Part shown: one piece after another, positions 47,618 to 57,492 of the stretch
Position numbering within the stretch: the stretch's first letter is position 1
Layout of the letters: the number at the start of each line of letters is the position of its first letter
DNA from: Xenorhabdus szentirmaii DSM 16338
GTDB taxonomy: Bacteria; Pseudomonadota; Gammaproteobacteria; Enterobacterales; Enterobacteriaceae
Reading direction: 5' to 3'
Length of the DNA stretch: 64,000 nt
Assembly (NCBI RefSeq): GCF_002632585.1
Contig: NZ_NIBV01000002.1
Span: 2,012,208 to 2,076,207, forward strand
The notes under the pieces: model-generated
The model's database searches: none
What the model was told of the DNA's origin: nothing
What the model saw: the letters and a program-made list of their open reading frames with translations, nothing else
Program-made: the position numbers and the translations under genes

Positions 47618-48847
47618 TTACAGGTCTGCGTCAAATAACTGCTCCAGAAACCCGCCCATGGCAGACAGGAGCTTGATTTCTGCTTTTTCTCCCTGCTGTT
47701 GTGGCGGCGGAATAAAACCGCATTCAATCAAGTAATTGAAATAGCAAAAGAGGAGTTTTTTATCCGAAGGGGGACATTGCAGGCCACTTTCCCGGAGTAA
47801 CTCAGCGGTCGTTTCGGTGGCATATTTGGCTTTTTCAGTGAGTTCCATGCCGTTGTGAACCAAAGCCAGCAAATCAGTGAAGACTGAACGGTAAGATTGC
47901 CCATTGAGGTAGAGACAATTCAGTGCCAGGGACTCCATGTAAATATCGTTGTCAATGGTTTCGATGCGATAACCGAATTCACGCAGGCTCGTCACGATTT
48001 CGTTGAAAGTGATGGGCTTCGGGTTCAACAAATGAAGGGTTTTGCCGTGGAATTTCTCGATATTCAAGATGGCGTGCAGTGATGCTTTGGCAACAAAATC
48101 GACGGGAGTAATGTCAAAATCTTCCTCTGAACTGAACGTCAGGCCGGTTTCCACCAAGGCCCGGATCATTTCATAATAGATACCCTTAACTTTCGTGATC
48201 TTCAGTGGATAGCTGCCGTCAGTGCTGTCTCCCCAAATATTGCCCGGGCGCACAATGACCCACCTGAGGCCCTTTTTACCGGCTGCATGCACGGCTTGTT
48301 CCGATTCAAATTTGGTACGTTCATATTCCATGTCTTCGAATCGCTGACCGATATCCAGATCCGTTTCATGCATGACAAAATCTTTGTACAGGTGTTCCCC
48401 CACCATGCTGAAGCTGGAGGTATAAAGCATCGGTATATCGCCCCGCAAGCAGAAATCAATGACATGATGTGTTCCCCGCACATTGACGGGCGCGAGCCTG
48501 CCATAAGAGGCCACCAGATTAGTCCATGCGGCACAATGGATAACCCGGTTTATTTTGCCGGACAGTTCTGAGTATAGTTCTTGCGTCAGCCCAAAGTTCT
48601 TCTCTGTAATATCACCCAAGACAGGAACAATGCGGTGGGTTATGTTCCGGCATTGCTGTTCCTTATCGTAGGTGAATAAAAAATCTTCCAAACGTCCCTG
48701 TGCCTGTCTGGCATTTTCTGCTCTTATCAGGCAATAGATATCGGCATCAGTGGTCATCAGACTTTCAAATAAAACCCGCCCGCCCATGACGCCTGTCGCT
48801 CCCGTAATAAATATATTTTTGATCTCTTTTTGAGTCTGGTTGAGCAT
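47618..48847 (-). CDS. fclG: Thioester reductase (NAD(P)H-dependent)
   Basis: 409-residue Rossmann reductase of the Lys2/thioester-reductase type. N-terminal nucleotide motif TGATGVMGG near residue 19 and catalytic YERTK near 174. It should reduce the carrier-bound acyl thioester made by FclC/FclD to an aldehyde, which the aminotransferase part of FclE can aminate. Repeating this would give a polyamine. A free-standing thioester reductase next to a PUFA-like synthase is a hallmark of fabclavine and zeamine loci. Gaps to neighbours are 112 nt (fclF) and 65 nt (fclH), longer than elsewhere in the operon, and I see no clear terminator in either. Confidence 0.85.
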   Translation of the reverse strand: MLNQTQKEIKNIFITGATGVMGGRVLFESLMTTDADIYCLIRAENARQAQGRLEDFLFTYDKEQQCRNITHRIVPVLGDITEKNFGLTQELYSELSGKINRVIHCAAWTNLVASYGRLAPVNVRGTHHVIDFCLRGDIPMLYTSSFSMVGEHLYKDFVMHETDLDIGQRFEDMEYERTKFESEQAVHAAGKKGLRWVIVRPGNIWGDSTDGSYPLKITKVKGIYYEMIRALVETGLTFSSEEDFDITPVDFVAKASLHAILNIEKFHGKTLHLLNPKPITFNEIVTSLREFGYRIETIDNDIYMESLALNCLYLNGQSYRSVFTDLLALVHNGMELTEKAKYATETTAELLRESGLQCPPSDKKLLFCYFNYLIECGFIPPPQQQGEKAEIKLLSAMGGFLEQLFDADL

Positions 48848-48959
48848 GCCTATCCCCTATGCTTAGGTATTAAATCAAGCGAGGACCCGTCTGGTATTTC
48901 CACCATTCCCGTTATCCTCAATTTTTTACCGACCTGACCGCATTTATTCGGTGGTGTTT

Positions 48960-49727
48960 CTATATCGTGCCGACACGCATTCCTCCGTCCAGCGTGATCA
49001 CCGCCGTATTGAGATAATTGGTTTTGCAACCCGCCAAAAACCCGACGACTTCGGCCACATCCTCTGCGGTTCCCCAACGCCCGACCGGAACAATGGAGCG
49101 CGCGTATTTATCGCCCATGGAGGATTCCAACAAATTGTTACTGACAAACTGATCCAACATGTCGGTTTTGCAAACACCCGGTGCAATGGCTGTCACGCTG
49201 ATGTTTAGTGGTCCCAATTCGCGCCCCCAGGATTCCGTGGCGGAAATAAGCCCCGCTTTTGACGCCCCGTAAGCTGCACCCCCTGCTGATCCCCAAATTC
49301 CCGCAATTGAGGCAATGTTGATGATGCGACCGTATTTTTGCTTTGCCATATGGCGAACAAAAACTGAGGTACAATTGAATGAGCCGACCAAATTGACATC
49401 AATCACTTTGGCAGCATCATCCAGCCCCTTGCCGGACAAACAGAAAGCACAGTGGATAATGCCGGCATTGTTCACCAGCACAGCGATGTTTTTACCCAGA
49501 GTTTCAGTAATCTGTTGCTCTGCCTGCTGGACGGAGGTTGCATCTGTCACATCCATCTCAACGATAGCGAGGGATTCTGGGCATCCGAGGCGCTCCCGAA
49601 GGAGCGCCAGTTTTTGCATGCTGACATCCGTTGCCGCCACCAGATAGCCCATATCCAGCAACACCCTGGTAATTGCAGTACCAAATCCCCCGGCTGCGCC
49701 GGTGACAACCGCAATTTGCTGACTCAT
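48960..49727 (-). CDS. fclF: Short-chain dehydrogenase/reductase (3-oxoacyl reductase type)
   Basis: 255-residue classical SDR. Cofactor motif TGAAGGFG near residue 9, NNAG motif, and the catalytic Ser-Tyr-Lys set with INIASIAG and YGASK (near 152). It resembles FabG-like 3-oxoacyl reductases. The ATG overlaps the fclE stop by 4 nt (ATGA), so it is coupled to the enoyl reductase/aminotransferase gene. It probably reduces a beta-keto intermediate during polyamine chain building, complementing the KR in FclC. The precise substrate is inferred from context. Confidence 0.85.
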   Translation of the reverse strand: MSQQIAVVTGAAGGFGTAITRVLLDMGYLVAATDVSMQKLALLRERLGCPESLAIVEMDVTDATSVQQAEQQITETLGKNIAVLVNNAGIIHCAFCLSGKGLDDAAKVIDVNLVGSFNCTSVFVRHMAKQKYGRIINIASIAGIWGSAGGAAYGASKAGLISATESWGRELGPLNISVTAIAPGVCKTDMLDQFVSNNLLESSMGDKYARSIVPVGRWGTAEDVAEVVGFLAGCKTNYLNTAVITLDGGMRVGTI

Positions 49728-52700
49728 TTGGTGAATTCTCCTTTAAGGGTGATATCAATCACTTTGCGGGCATTTTCCATGGCATCAAAGATCCGCTCTT
49801 CGAAGAAACGCACATCATCCTGTGACATCAGCAGGTTGGAATATATGCGGGACAATGGTGAGAACTGGATGCCGTAGCGCTTGGAAATTTCACGGATGAT
49901 GATGTCGCAGAATTTGACTTTATCGCTGTAGCCTTCGGAAGAGGTCACCGGTGTGCTTTGTGAGTGATAAACCAGTGCGGTCGGCATTCCCTGTATTACC
50001 AGCGGCAGGTCAACCGCTTCTGCCGCCTTGACAAATACGTTGGAGATCTGGCGCATAATGTCGCCCATGCGATCATAGCAGCCGGGATCTTTCTCAATCA
50101 TGTTGAAGGTGGTTTGAATGGCGGCCAGCCCCAAAGGGTAACCGTTGAATGTTCCGGCATGGATGACTTTTCCGCGGGTATACAGATCCATGATGTCACG
50201 GCGGCCGGCAATGGCAGAAATGGGCAGGGAACCGCCGCCCAATGCCTTTCCGAAAGTGGCCAGATGCGGCGTCACCCCCAGGAGTTTTTGTGCCCCACCC
50301 AGCCCCAGACGAACACCGGTAATCACTTCATCAAAAATCAGTACAACATTGTATTTTTCACACAGCGCCTTGGCTTGCTCCAGATAACCGTCGACGGGGA
50401 AAATCCCGCCTCCGTTGATGCAAAGCGGCTCCATCAGGACGGCAGCAATCTCATTTTGATAACGCTCAATCGTGGAGGTCAGGATATCGATGTCATTCCA
50501 CGGCAATATGAACGATTGATCCACAAGGACGTTGGGATCGCGTCCCAGTGTGTCCAGCAAGTCCCCTTTGAACTGTTCCGGCACGGGGTAAGTTAAATCC
50601 TGCTTTTTGCGCCATCCCATAATATTGTCCGCATTGCCATGGTAATGGCCATGGAAACGGATAAAGCGATTTTTTCCGGTAAAGGCGCGGGCGAGGCGCA
50701 GAGCATTTTGAATGGCTTCTGTCCCGCTCAGGCAAAAACGCACCATTTCAGCACAAGGAATGTGTTTGAGCATTGTTTCACAAACACCGACCTCCAAATC
50801 ACAGGTATCGACCGAAGTGACTTTACTCATGTAGTCGATCAGGGAGTTGTTGTATTCTTCATTGTGATGTCCGACCAGCAATGCGCCAAATTTACAGAAC
50901 AAATCCAGATGTTCATTGCCATCCAAATCCCACACGCGGGAGTTCAGCCCGCGATTGAAAGGGATCACCAGCGGACGCTCAGGATCACCAAAGTTATAGT
51001 GCGTGCCGCCGGGCATCACATTCCAGCACTTCTTGTAAAAATCTTTTGAATTGTCCAGACATAATTTTGTTGAAAAATCCATAGCTTCTTTACTCCTCAC
51101 CTGTGATTTTTGAGCTGACATTTCGCTTAATTCATCGTTATTTAATTGGGAACTGTTTGATTGAGAATTGTTTGATTGAGAACTGTTTGATTGAGAACTG
51201 TTTGATTGAGAATTGTTTAATTGAAAGCTGAACGGTACATGTCGTTTAGCTTGGTCAGGTATAGCCACGTTGAGTAATTCGAGCAGGGAAAGGCGGGTAA
51301 GATAAGTCGCTCCATTCATCAGCAGGTGGGCGATATCACTGACATGTCGATTTTCCACCGCCTCAAGGGGAGTGCCTTTCAGCCATTCGTTCATGGCCCC
51401 CATTGCCGCGCCGCACCAGATTTGGTAATCCGTGTTGCGTGCCGGATCGCCGGCAATGGCCCAGCGGGACGATTGGCCGAGATACCATTGGAATATCAGG
51501 GCCATTTTTTTCTTGGGTTGTGTTTCTGCTTTAGTGATTATCTCCGGCTGATTCATGGCATGAAAATAGTCGATGGTTTCCTGCCAAATCTCTGCCAGTG
51601 ATTTGTGAAATATCTGTTTTTCCAACAAAGCAATGTCCTGCCCGGACAAGGCATCCAGACTGTCATGCTGTTTATACAGGTTGTACAGTTTCTGGGCGCG
51701 CACGGCATACATGCTGCCTTGTTTCAAAACCTGTACTTTAGCGCCCAGCTCGAACATATCCGCTGAGGGGGCCGTTGTGACATCACTGATTTGTGCCTGC
51801 CCCAGCATTTTTTTCACTACATTGGATGTCCCTGCTTCCACGCAACACTGATTGACCGAGCCGGTGACAACATAAGCCGCCCCCAACGCAAAAGCGGACA
51901 GAATTGCGTGGGGCGTGCCCAAACCGCCGGCTGCCCCAACCCGGATGTGACAGGGATAATCCGCTTCCCCTGCGATTTCATCCCGCAACTGTACAACTGA
52001 ACGGAAAATACAGGCGAGTACTCCCTGATCGGTATGCCCGCCTGAATCCCCTTCTACGGTGATGTCATCCGCCATGGGTACCTGACGGGCCAGATTGGCT
52101 TGTTCCGCAGTGATAAGCCTTTCGGCCAGCAGTTTTTGCAGCATGTTTTCAGGGGCTGGGCGCAAAAAGTGTTGTGCAACTTCACGACGGGAAACTTTCG
52201 CTATCAGACGGTTGTGTCTCAGGATCGTGCTATCTGGATGCTGCTCCAGACCACTGACACGGTAATAAACCAGCGCCGGACTGAGGTTGATGTAAGCAGA
52301 GGCTTCAATGACCCGCACCTGATTTTCCATGCACAAGCGTACACAGGCCATTTCCCATTCAGGATGGGCAGGGTTATGCAGCAAATTGATCCCGAATGGC
52401 CCCCCGGGCAAGGCCTGCCGGATACGTGCAATCGCCCCGGCGATCCGTTCAGTGCGCAAGCCACCGGAACCAAAAATACCCAGAATGCGCTGTTTTCCCA
52501 GCGCAATGACCATTTCTTCCGAATGGATACCATTGGCCATGGCGCCGGCGTAATAGGCGTAGTTCACACCATAATCCGCCATGAACCCCGCATCCCCCAA
52601 ACTGGCTGCCGTTATTGCCGGTAAACTGCCCAGTACGGAAACCGGTTCTGCCATGGACTTATCAGATAATTGGAGTGATACCGTTCTTCCTGCTTTCACG

Positions 52701-52804
52701 ACTTTGAGTTCAGTATCCAATGCCTGCAAGTAAGAAAGATTTTCCGTCAGCAGGTATGCTTTTGATTGATGAGCTGAGGAATTCACAGATAGGCGCTGGT
52801 TCAT
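49724..52804 (-). CDS. fclE: PfaD-type enoyl reductase fused to class III aminotransferase
   Basis: 1026 residues, two enzymes in one chain. Residues about 1-520 are a PfaD-like FMN enoyl reductase (GDSGGHTDQG near 255, a glycine-rich AAGGLGTPHA segment, and VTGSVNQCC). Residues about 575-1026 are a PLP aminotransferase of class III, related to glutamate-1-semialdehyde aminomutases (FDEVITG, and lysine in TFGKALGGG near 851). They are joined by a linker of SQSNS repeats encoded by five 15-nt units. The pairing fits alternating enoyl reduction in trans and amination of aldehydes released by FclG. The start codon overlaps the fclD stop (ATGA). This fusion is typical of fabclavine/zeamine polyamine machinery and absent from ordinary PUFA synthases. 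Confidence 0.9.
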   Translation of the reverse strand: MNQRLSVNSSAHQSKAYLLTENLSYLQALDTELKVVKAGRTVSLQLSDKSMAEPVSVLGSLPAITAASLGDAGFMADYGVNYAYYAGAMANGIHSEEMVIALGKQRILGIFGSGGLRTERIAGAIARIRQALPGGPFGINLLHNPAHPEWEMACVRLCMENQVRVIEASAYINLSPALVYYRVSGLEQHPDSTILRHNRLIAKVSRREVAQHFLRPAPENMLQKLLAERLITAEQANLARQVPMADDITVEGDSGGHTDQGVLACIFRSVVQLRDEIAGEADYPCHIRVGAAGGLGTPHAILSAFALGAAYVVTGSVNQCCVEAGTSNVVKKMLGQAQISDVTTAPSADMFELGAKVQVLKQGSMYAVRAQKLYNLYKQHDSLDALSGQDIALLEKQIFHKSLAEIWQETIDYFHAMNQPEIITKAETQPKKKMALIFQWYLGQSSRWAIAGDPARNTDYQIWCGAAMGAMNEWLKGTPLEAVENRHVSDIAHLLMNGATYLTRLSLLELLNVAIPDQAKRHVPFSFQLNNSQSNSSQSNSSQSNNSQSNSSQLNNDELSEMSAQKSQVRSKEAMDFSTKLCLDNSKDFYKKCWNVMPGGTHYNFGDPERPLVIPFNRGLNSRVWDLDGNEHLDLFCKFGALLVGHHNEEYNNSLIDYMSKVTSVDTCDLEVGVCETMLKHIPCAEMVRFCLSGTEAIQNALRLARAFTGKNRFIRFHGHYHGNADNIMGWRKKQDLTYPVPEQFKGDLLDTLGRDPNVLVDQSFILPWNDIDILTSTIERYQNEIAAVLMEPLCINGGGIFPVDGYLEQAKALCEKYNVVLIFDEVITGVRLGLGGAQKLLGVTPHLATFGKALGGGSLPISAIAGRRDIMDLYTRGKVIHAGTFNGYPLGLAAIQTTFNMIEKDPGCYDRMGDIMRQISNVFVKAAEAVDLPLVIQGMPTALVYHSQSTPVTSSEGYSDKVKFCDIIIREISKRYGIQFSPLSRIYSNLLMSQDDVRFFEERIFDAMENARKVIDITLKGEFTK
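51150..51224 (-). repeat. Five-copy 15-nt repeat in fclE linker
   Basis: Five adjacent 15-nt units (51150, 51165, 51180, 51195, 51210) on the + strand text read gaactgtttgattga with one or two changes. Translated on the - strand they give a run of Ser/Gln/Asn (SQSNS-like pentads) that joins the PfaD and aminotransferase domains. Three units are identical. Confidence 0.9.
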
Positions 52805-55800
52805 ATTGAAGCTTCCTGTTTCTGCTCTGCCACATCATCACCTTTATTCTGCTGGCGCTGGCGGCGAATGTATCTCATGCCCAAATTGTCACTGATGCCA
52901 ATCACATTGCCGCGGTAGAGGGTTTCCGTAATGAAAAGCAACGTGACAGACGCGAGTTTGCCACTGGTATGCCTGTCGTCTGAATACGTGGCATTGATGG
53001 ATTTGCAGGTCAGCCGGAATTGCAACACATCCCGTTCGCAATTCACTGCGCCCCGGAATTTGGCACTGGTTGTGTGGTTGGTCAGTGTCTGTGCTTCCCA
53101 ATCAGGCCGGGAATGCAGCCCAAGGTAAAACAGATAGAATTTCATCAGCTGTTCTGCCCCTTCAACCAACAATGTTCCCGGCATCACGGGGTCATTTTTG
53201 AAGTGCGCCTTGAATGCCCAGTGGTCCGGGTCAATATCCAGCTCCCCTACAGCTTGCCCCAGGCCCAATGCGCCTCCTGCCGTATCAATGCTCAGGATAC
53301 GGCTCAACATACGGGTATCCGGCGTGCAAAGGTGTTTTCCACTGATACGGCCATAATGTGAACCGAAACACGCCGCCAAATCACCATTCATGGCACGGGT
53401 GATGTCCTGTTCCGTGAATGTGGTTCGTTCGCAGGGTAAAATCACGTTATTCATCAATGCATTTGTATTGCGCATCAAATCATGATGGGATGGCCCATTG
53501 TGTGATAACAGCGCCCTGGCTTTAGCAAAATAGGGGCTGGTGTCAAAATTACCGGCCTTTTCAATGCCCTTGCGGCTAAAGAACCCCGATGTGGCGGTCA
53601 ACCGAAATACCAAACGCTCCCCCACATAACAAAGGTATTCATAGGTTGCCAATACCAAGCCTCCCACCCGCCTGATGGAGGTGATATTGACCTGGCCACG
53701 CAAGATTTCCCCGGTCCTGGGCATTTCACTGTACATTGTGGTGCTGCAATCCACTGCACGATAGCAAAGTTGCCCCTTGAACAGCATGTCACAACCGATG
53801 ACCGTAAATGCCACAATCATTGCATGGGAGGATTCCAGCGCAACGAATGAAGGGATGTAACCATTCACGGCATACCATGCATCCTCAGGAATATCGTATT
53901 CCCATTCGATATGGCAGGGTTCCAGTTTGTCTTTAGTGGCAGAAAGCGCCGTAATGCGGGAAACAAACATGAACGGAAGCGATGGCATACGGGTACGGAT
54001 CGGATAGCTGTCCACTTCGGCATATTCGGCCCCCAGCACTTTCGCCACACTGCCGTCCGTCAGTTCCAGCAATTGCTGTTCGTCAAAAATCACGGGGGAT
54101 GCTGCCGCATTTTTTTCCGGCACAACCGGCATATTTGCCGGATGCACTTTTACCGGATGTACTTCTATCGGATGCACGTTTACCGGATGCACGTCTGCCA
54201 GATGCTGGTTTATCAACTGATAGTACGTCTGTTCCAGTTGCAGATAATGCAGTTGGGTAGTGGCATTGCGTATGAATTGACTGATTTCCATTGAGGGTGG
54301 CGTATTGGCTGAATTGACTGGAGCGGCTGCCGCTGCCTGATAAGGGCCGGCCTCAGATAATGGGGCAAAACGTGCCAATGTTTGTTCATTGAGAATGAAC
54401 TCTTCCACCGTTTTTTCTCTTGCGGTATATACCCTGACATTCAAACCCGATTGACTGCTTTCCTGACGATCTGTCGGCCGTGCACGTTTCCCCTGCTGTG
54501 GCTCACTTAAAATCACATGATTGTAAGAACGATCAATACTCAGATGGCTGACTACTGCACGACGCGGGGCTTTTGCCGGTACAGGCCAGGCTTCAGTACG
54601 GGCCGGCAAGTGGAATTTATCCCCGGCATGATGCGCCAGCTCCTGACGTTGTGGATAGTCTGGCAAGGCCGGTAAATACCGTTGTGACAGCTGCAATGCG
54701 GATTTGATAATGCTGAGCAGGCCAGCAGTGGCAAACAGGTGCCCGTAATTGGCTTTCAGCGTACCAATGGCCGCTGTCGGTTTCCCACCAGAAGAACCAT
54801 ACACCCGGCTCAATGCAGCCAATTCAGCGGCTATTTCTCCTGGTTTTCCACCCGCATATAACTCAATGTAGCCAATCTGATCCGCAGAGCACTGCGCTGC
54901 CGCCAAACCGGCCTTAGCGGCAGAAACGATGGTTTTTTCAATAGCTGCTGTTTTAGCTTGCCTGCAATCAAGGGTGTTGTCCGGCATGTAACCAATGCCC
55001 ATCCCATCCAGTACTGCATAAATTGGCGTATCATCACGGATGGCATCCTGTTCACGCTTGAGGACAATCGCCCCACCCCCATCACCAACTATCTGGTTAC
55101 ATTGATAGGATTGATGATCCCACAACACATTTTCCAGACTGCCGCCAAAACTTCTGCTGGCAATCATCACTGCATCCACCTGTTGTCTGGCCAGCATAAA
55201 CTGAGCCAGCTCCAGCGCCTTAAACGGGGAGCTTTCTTCCCCATAGAGCGTGAACGCCGGGCCATTCAACTTCAAATGTGCTGCCACGCGGCTTGCGACG
55301 ATATTGCCTATGCCGCCTGTAATGCCTTCTAAATAAGGTTTGGGGAACAGGCTGTCTTTGACAATTTCCTGCAAGGCAACGACATCTTCTTCGGACAAAT
55401 GAATGCCATGACTGAGCAAGCTTTGTCTGAGTTGCCAGCTAATTTCATTGCGTGCCTGATAACGCAGTGAACTGTAGTCAATGCCCCCCGTCACAATCAC
55501 AGCGATGTTGCGTTTTTTGCCATCCAGCGAATAACCCGCATTGAGAAAAGCTTGCTCTGCGATCGGCAACAAAAATAGAGGGAAACTTAAATGCGTGCTA
55601 ACGACATTAGGCGGCAATTTGAATTTTTTGCAGTCAAATTCAAACGATTCTATATAAGAACCTAAAGAAGGGTGGCTGACCCCACGCATCGCTAAAACGT
55701 CCGGCCGTTTTTCGATGCCAATCCAGCGGGTTTTCGGTAGCGGATAGAAATGTTGCGTTCCCTGCTGCAATGTTTGATCCAGTGTCTTGCTGTCTTCCGT

Positions 55801-57270
55801 TTTCGCCATGTGTACACCAATGCCCACAATGACCAGTGGATCTGCTTTCTGCGGGCTATCCGGCCTAATCTGTGCACATGCGGCCCTCAGCGCGGGAGTA
55901 TCTTCACTGATGACCATATGCCCATTGACACCACCAAATCCAAAAGCGCTGATGCCGGCACGTTTGGCCCGGTGACTGGCCGGCCAAGGCCTGGCTTCCC
56001 GCACGATATTTTCGATATTCAGCTGACCCTTGGGGGTAGAAACCAATTGGTTGACCCGCGGCGTTCCGGGGATCAGGCTATGTTTCATTGCCAGCAAGAC
56101 TTTCAGCAAACTGCCCATGCCTGATGCTGTGAGCATATGCCCATTGATGGCTTTATTCGCACCGATTAACGGGATTTTTCCCTTTGAAGCTGACACCTGT
56201 TCATCTGAGGCCGGCTCACCAAAAAATGTTTCGATGGTCGATAGCTCGACCTGATCCCCAAGATTTGTGCCGGTTGCATGACACTCAATATAATCAATGT
56301 CACGCGGAATATTCTGGTATGCCCGTTCCAGCGCAATGCTCTGGCCTTTCTGATCGGGGACCAGCAAGTGTTTGGTTCCGGCATCGTTGGACAATCCGAT
56401 GGATTCAATCACACCATATATTTTATCGTTGTCACGGACGGCATCGGCGTAACGCTTGATGGCAACAACACCCGCTCCCTCGCCGGCTTTCACGCCCCTT
56501 GATGCTTTATCAAAAGGAATGGAATCACCTTTGTCAGGGAATACCTGCAACATATTAAAACCATGATCAATATAGATATGGTCTACATGGCAGACTGATC
56601 CCACCAACATCATGTCTGCCTTGTGACTCAGCAGGTAGTCCACCCCTGATTTAATGGCATACAGTGCTGATGCGCAGGCGGCATCCAGGCAATAACGGGG
56701 ACCGGACAACCCCAGTGCCAATGCCGCAATGGTTGCGTTGTGACCACCGGTCATTAAATTCTGGTCAGAATGGTTTGCCTGTGGCCAGCATTGATCAAAT
56801 TGAAAATCAGGCCGCCCAATTAATTTCTGAATATAAGGTTGTAATATTTTATGATAAAAAGGACTCATTATATGTTTGGTTGAATGAGTCGGCATTCCGA
56901 TATTACCCAGAATTAACCCTGTTTTTTCCAATATATTTTTATGTTGCCGATAACCACTGTCATTTAATGCCTGAGCAGCTGCATAAATTGTCCATTTAAA
57001 CAGATTGTCCAGTGTATTCAGTTCTTCTTCCGGCAGGTTATATCCTTTTCCGTCAAAATGAAAATCACGGACATGACCATTATTGACATAATTAATGGTG
57101 TCAGGTGTACCGGCAACCGGTGAATAATAGCAGGCCGGATCAACCCCCAATTCCAGTGCCGACAAAGGCGTGGAGCAATCCTTTTCCCTCAGCAGGTTAT
57201 CCCAATATTTTTCAGGGGAGTCTGCGCCGGGAAATAAACACCCAACACCAACAATTGCAATATGTTCCAT
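52801..57270 (-). CDS. fclD: PUFA-synthase-like PKS KS-CLF-DH-DH
   Basis: 1489 residues with PfaC-like order. KS1 (1-450) has the nucleophile in LDAACASAL (near 193) and histidines in ECHATGT and NGHMLTAS. KS2 (about 480-900) lacks the Cys: the site reads YGEESSP (near 677), so it is a chain-length-factor domain. A linker with VHPV-type pentad repeats follows. Two FabA-like dehydratase folds fill the C-terminus; DH2 has HFKNDPVMPG (near 1358), while DH1 lacks an obvious catalytic His. It acts with FclC and FclE to build and reduce the acyl chain for the polyamine. Start ATG 57270 has AAGGAG upstream, embedded in a palindrome. Stop overlaps fclE. Confidence 0.9.
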   Translation of the reverse strand: MEHIAIVGVGCLFPGADSPEKYWDNLLREKDCSTPLSALELGVDPACYYSPVAGTPDTINYVNNGHVRDFHFDGKGYNLPEEELNTLDNLFKWTIYAAAQALNDSGYRQHKNILEKTGLILGNIGMPTHSTKHIMSPFYHKILQPYIQKLIGRPDFQFDQCWPQANHSDQNLMTGGHNATIAALALGLSGPRYCLDAACASALYAIKSGVDYLLSHKADMMLVGSVCHVDHIYIDHGFNMLQVFPDKGDSIPFDKASRGVKAGEGAGVVAIKRYADAVRDNDKIYGVIESIGLSNDAGTKHLLVPDQKGQSIALERAYQNIPRDIDYIECHATGTNLGDQVELSTIETFFGEPASDEQVSASKGKIPLIGANKAINGHMLTASGMGSLLKVLLAMKHSLIPGTPRVNQLVSTPKGQLNIENIVREARPWPASHRAKRAGISAFGFGGVNGHMVISEDTPALRAACAQIRPDSPQKADPLVIVGIGVHMAKTEDSKTLDQTLQQGTQHFYPLPKTRWIGIEKRPDVLAMRGVSHPSLGSYIESFEFDCKKFKLPPNVVSTHLSFPLFLLPIAEQAFLNAGYSLDGKKRNIAVIVTGGIDYSSLRYQARNEISWQLRQSLLSHGIHLSEEDVVALQEIVKDSLFPKPYLEGITGGIGNIVASRVAAHLKLNGPAFTLYGEESSPFKALELAQFMLARQQVDAVMIASRSFGGSLENVLWDHQSYQCNQIVGDGGGAIVLKREQDAIRDDTPIYAVLDGMGIGYMPDNTLDCRQAKTAAIEKTIVSAAKAGLAAAQCSADQIGYIELYAGGKPGEIAAELAALSRVYGSSGGKPTAAIGTLKANYGHLFATAGLLSIIKSALQLSQRYLPALPDYPQRQELAHHAGDKFHLPARTEAWPVPAKAPRRAVVSHLSIDRSYNHVILSEPQQGKRARPTDRQESSQSGLNVRVYTAREKTVEEFILNEQTLARFAPLSEAGPYQAAAAAPVNSANTPPSMEISQFIRNATTQLHYLQLEQTYYQLINQHLADVHPVNVHPIEVHPVKVHPANMPVVPEKNAAASPVIFDEQQLLELTDGSVAKVLGAEYAEVDSYPIRTRMPSLPFMFVSRITALSATKDKLEPCHIEWEYDIPEDAWYAVNGYIPSFVALESSHAMIVAFTVIGCDMLFKGQLCYRAVDCSTTMYSEMPRTGEILRGQVNITSIRRVGGLVLATYEYLCYVGERLVFRLTATSGFFSRKGIEKAGNFDTSPYFAKARALLSHNGPSHHDLMRNTNALMNNVILPCERTTFTEQDITRAMNGDLAACFGSHYGRISGKHLCTPDTRMLSRILSIDTAGGALGLGQAVGELDIDPDHWAFKAHFKNDPVMPGTLLVEGAEQLMKFYLFYLGLHSRPDWEAQTLTNHTTSAKFRGAVNCERDVLQFRLTCKSINATYSDDRHTSGKLASVTLLFITETLYRGNVIGISDNLGMRYIRRQRQQNKGDDVAEQKQEASI
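54141..54200 (-). repeat. 15-nt in-frame tandem repeat in fclD linker
   Basis: Four 15-nt units (54141, 54156, 54171, 54186) encode VHPV(N/K), VHPIE and VHPAN pentads in the linker between the CLF domain and the dehydratases of FclD. Confidence 0.85.
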
Positions 57271-57271
57271 A

Positions 57272-57286
57272 AAGGAGTGACTCCTT
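57272..57286 (-). promoter_or_regulatory. Palindrome covering the fclD ribosome site
   Basis: The 15 nt aaggagtgactcctt form a perfect dyad 2 nt before the fclD ATG. In the mRNA the AAGGAG Shine-Dalgarno sequence can pair with CUCCUU over 6 bp with a 3-nt loop, which would limit ribosome access. Confidence 0.5.
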
Positions 57287-57367
57287 ATTTTGATGGCATT
57301 TTCCTGATTGAATATTTTTTATCAGGTGCATTAGCAATCTTACCTTTATTATTAATATCCCTCATCT

Positions 57368-57400
57368 TTCAACATTCAGCCTTGCCGGCTGAATGTTGAA
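57368..57400 (-). promoter_or_regulatory. Perfect 14-bp hairpin between fclC and fclD
   Basis: Arms ttcaacattcagcc (57368-57381) and ggctgaatgttgaa (57387-57400) pair perfectly around a 5-nt loop. It lies about 90 nt past the fclC stop and 98 nt ahead of the fclD start. On the - strand it is followed by AGATGAGGG, not a T run, so it is more likely an mRNA stabiliser, processing site or partial terminator than a full terminator. Confidence 0.6.
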
Positions 57401-57492
57401 TTTCATTGGATATATCTGCCATTTCTCATTGTTTATTTCATTTTTTATTTCACGGTTTAATTTATTTATTATTTAGTAAAATGAATTACTGG

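Noticed and set aside
51150-51224. CRISPR-like array
   Set aside because: Units are 15 nt, directly adjacent with no spacers, and in frame inside fclE; this is a coding tandem repeat.
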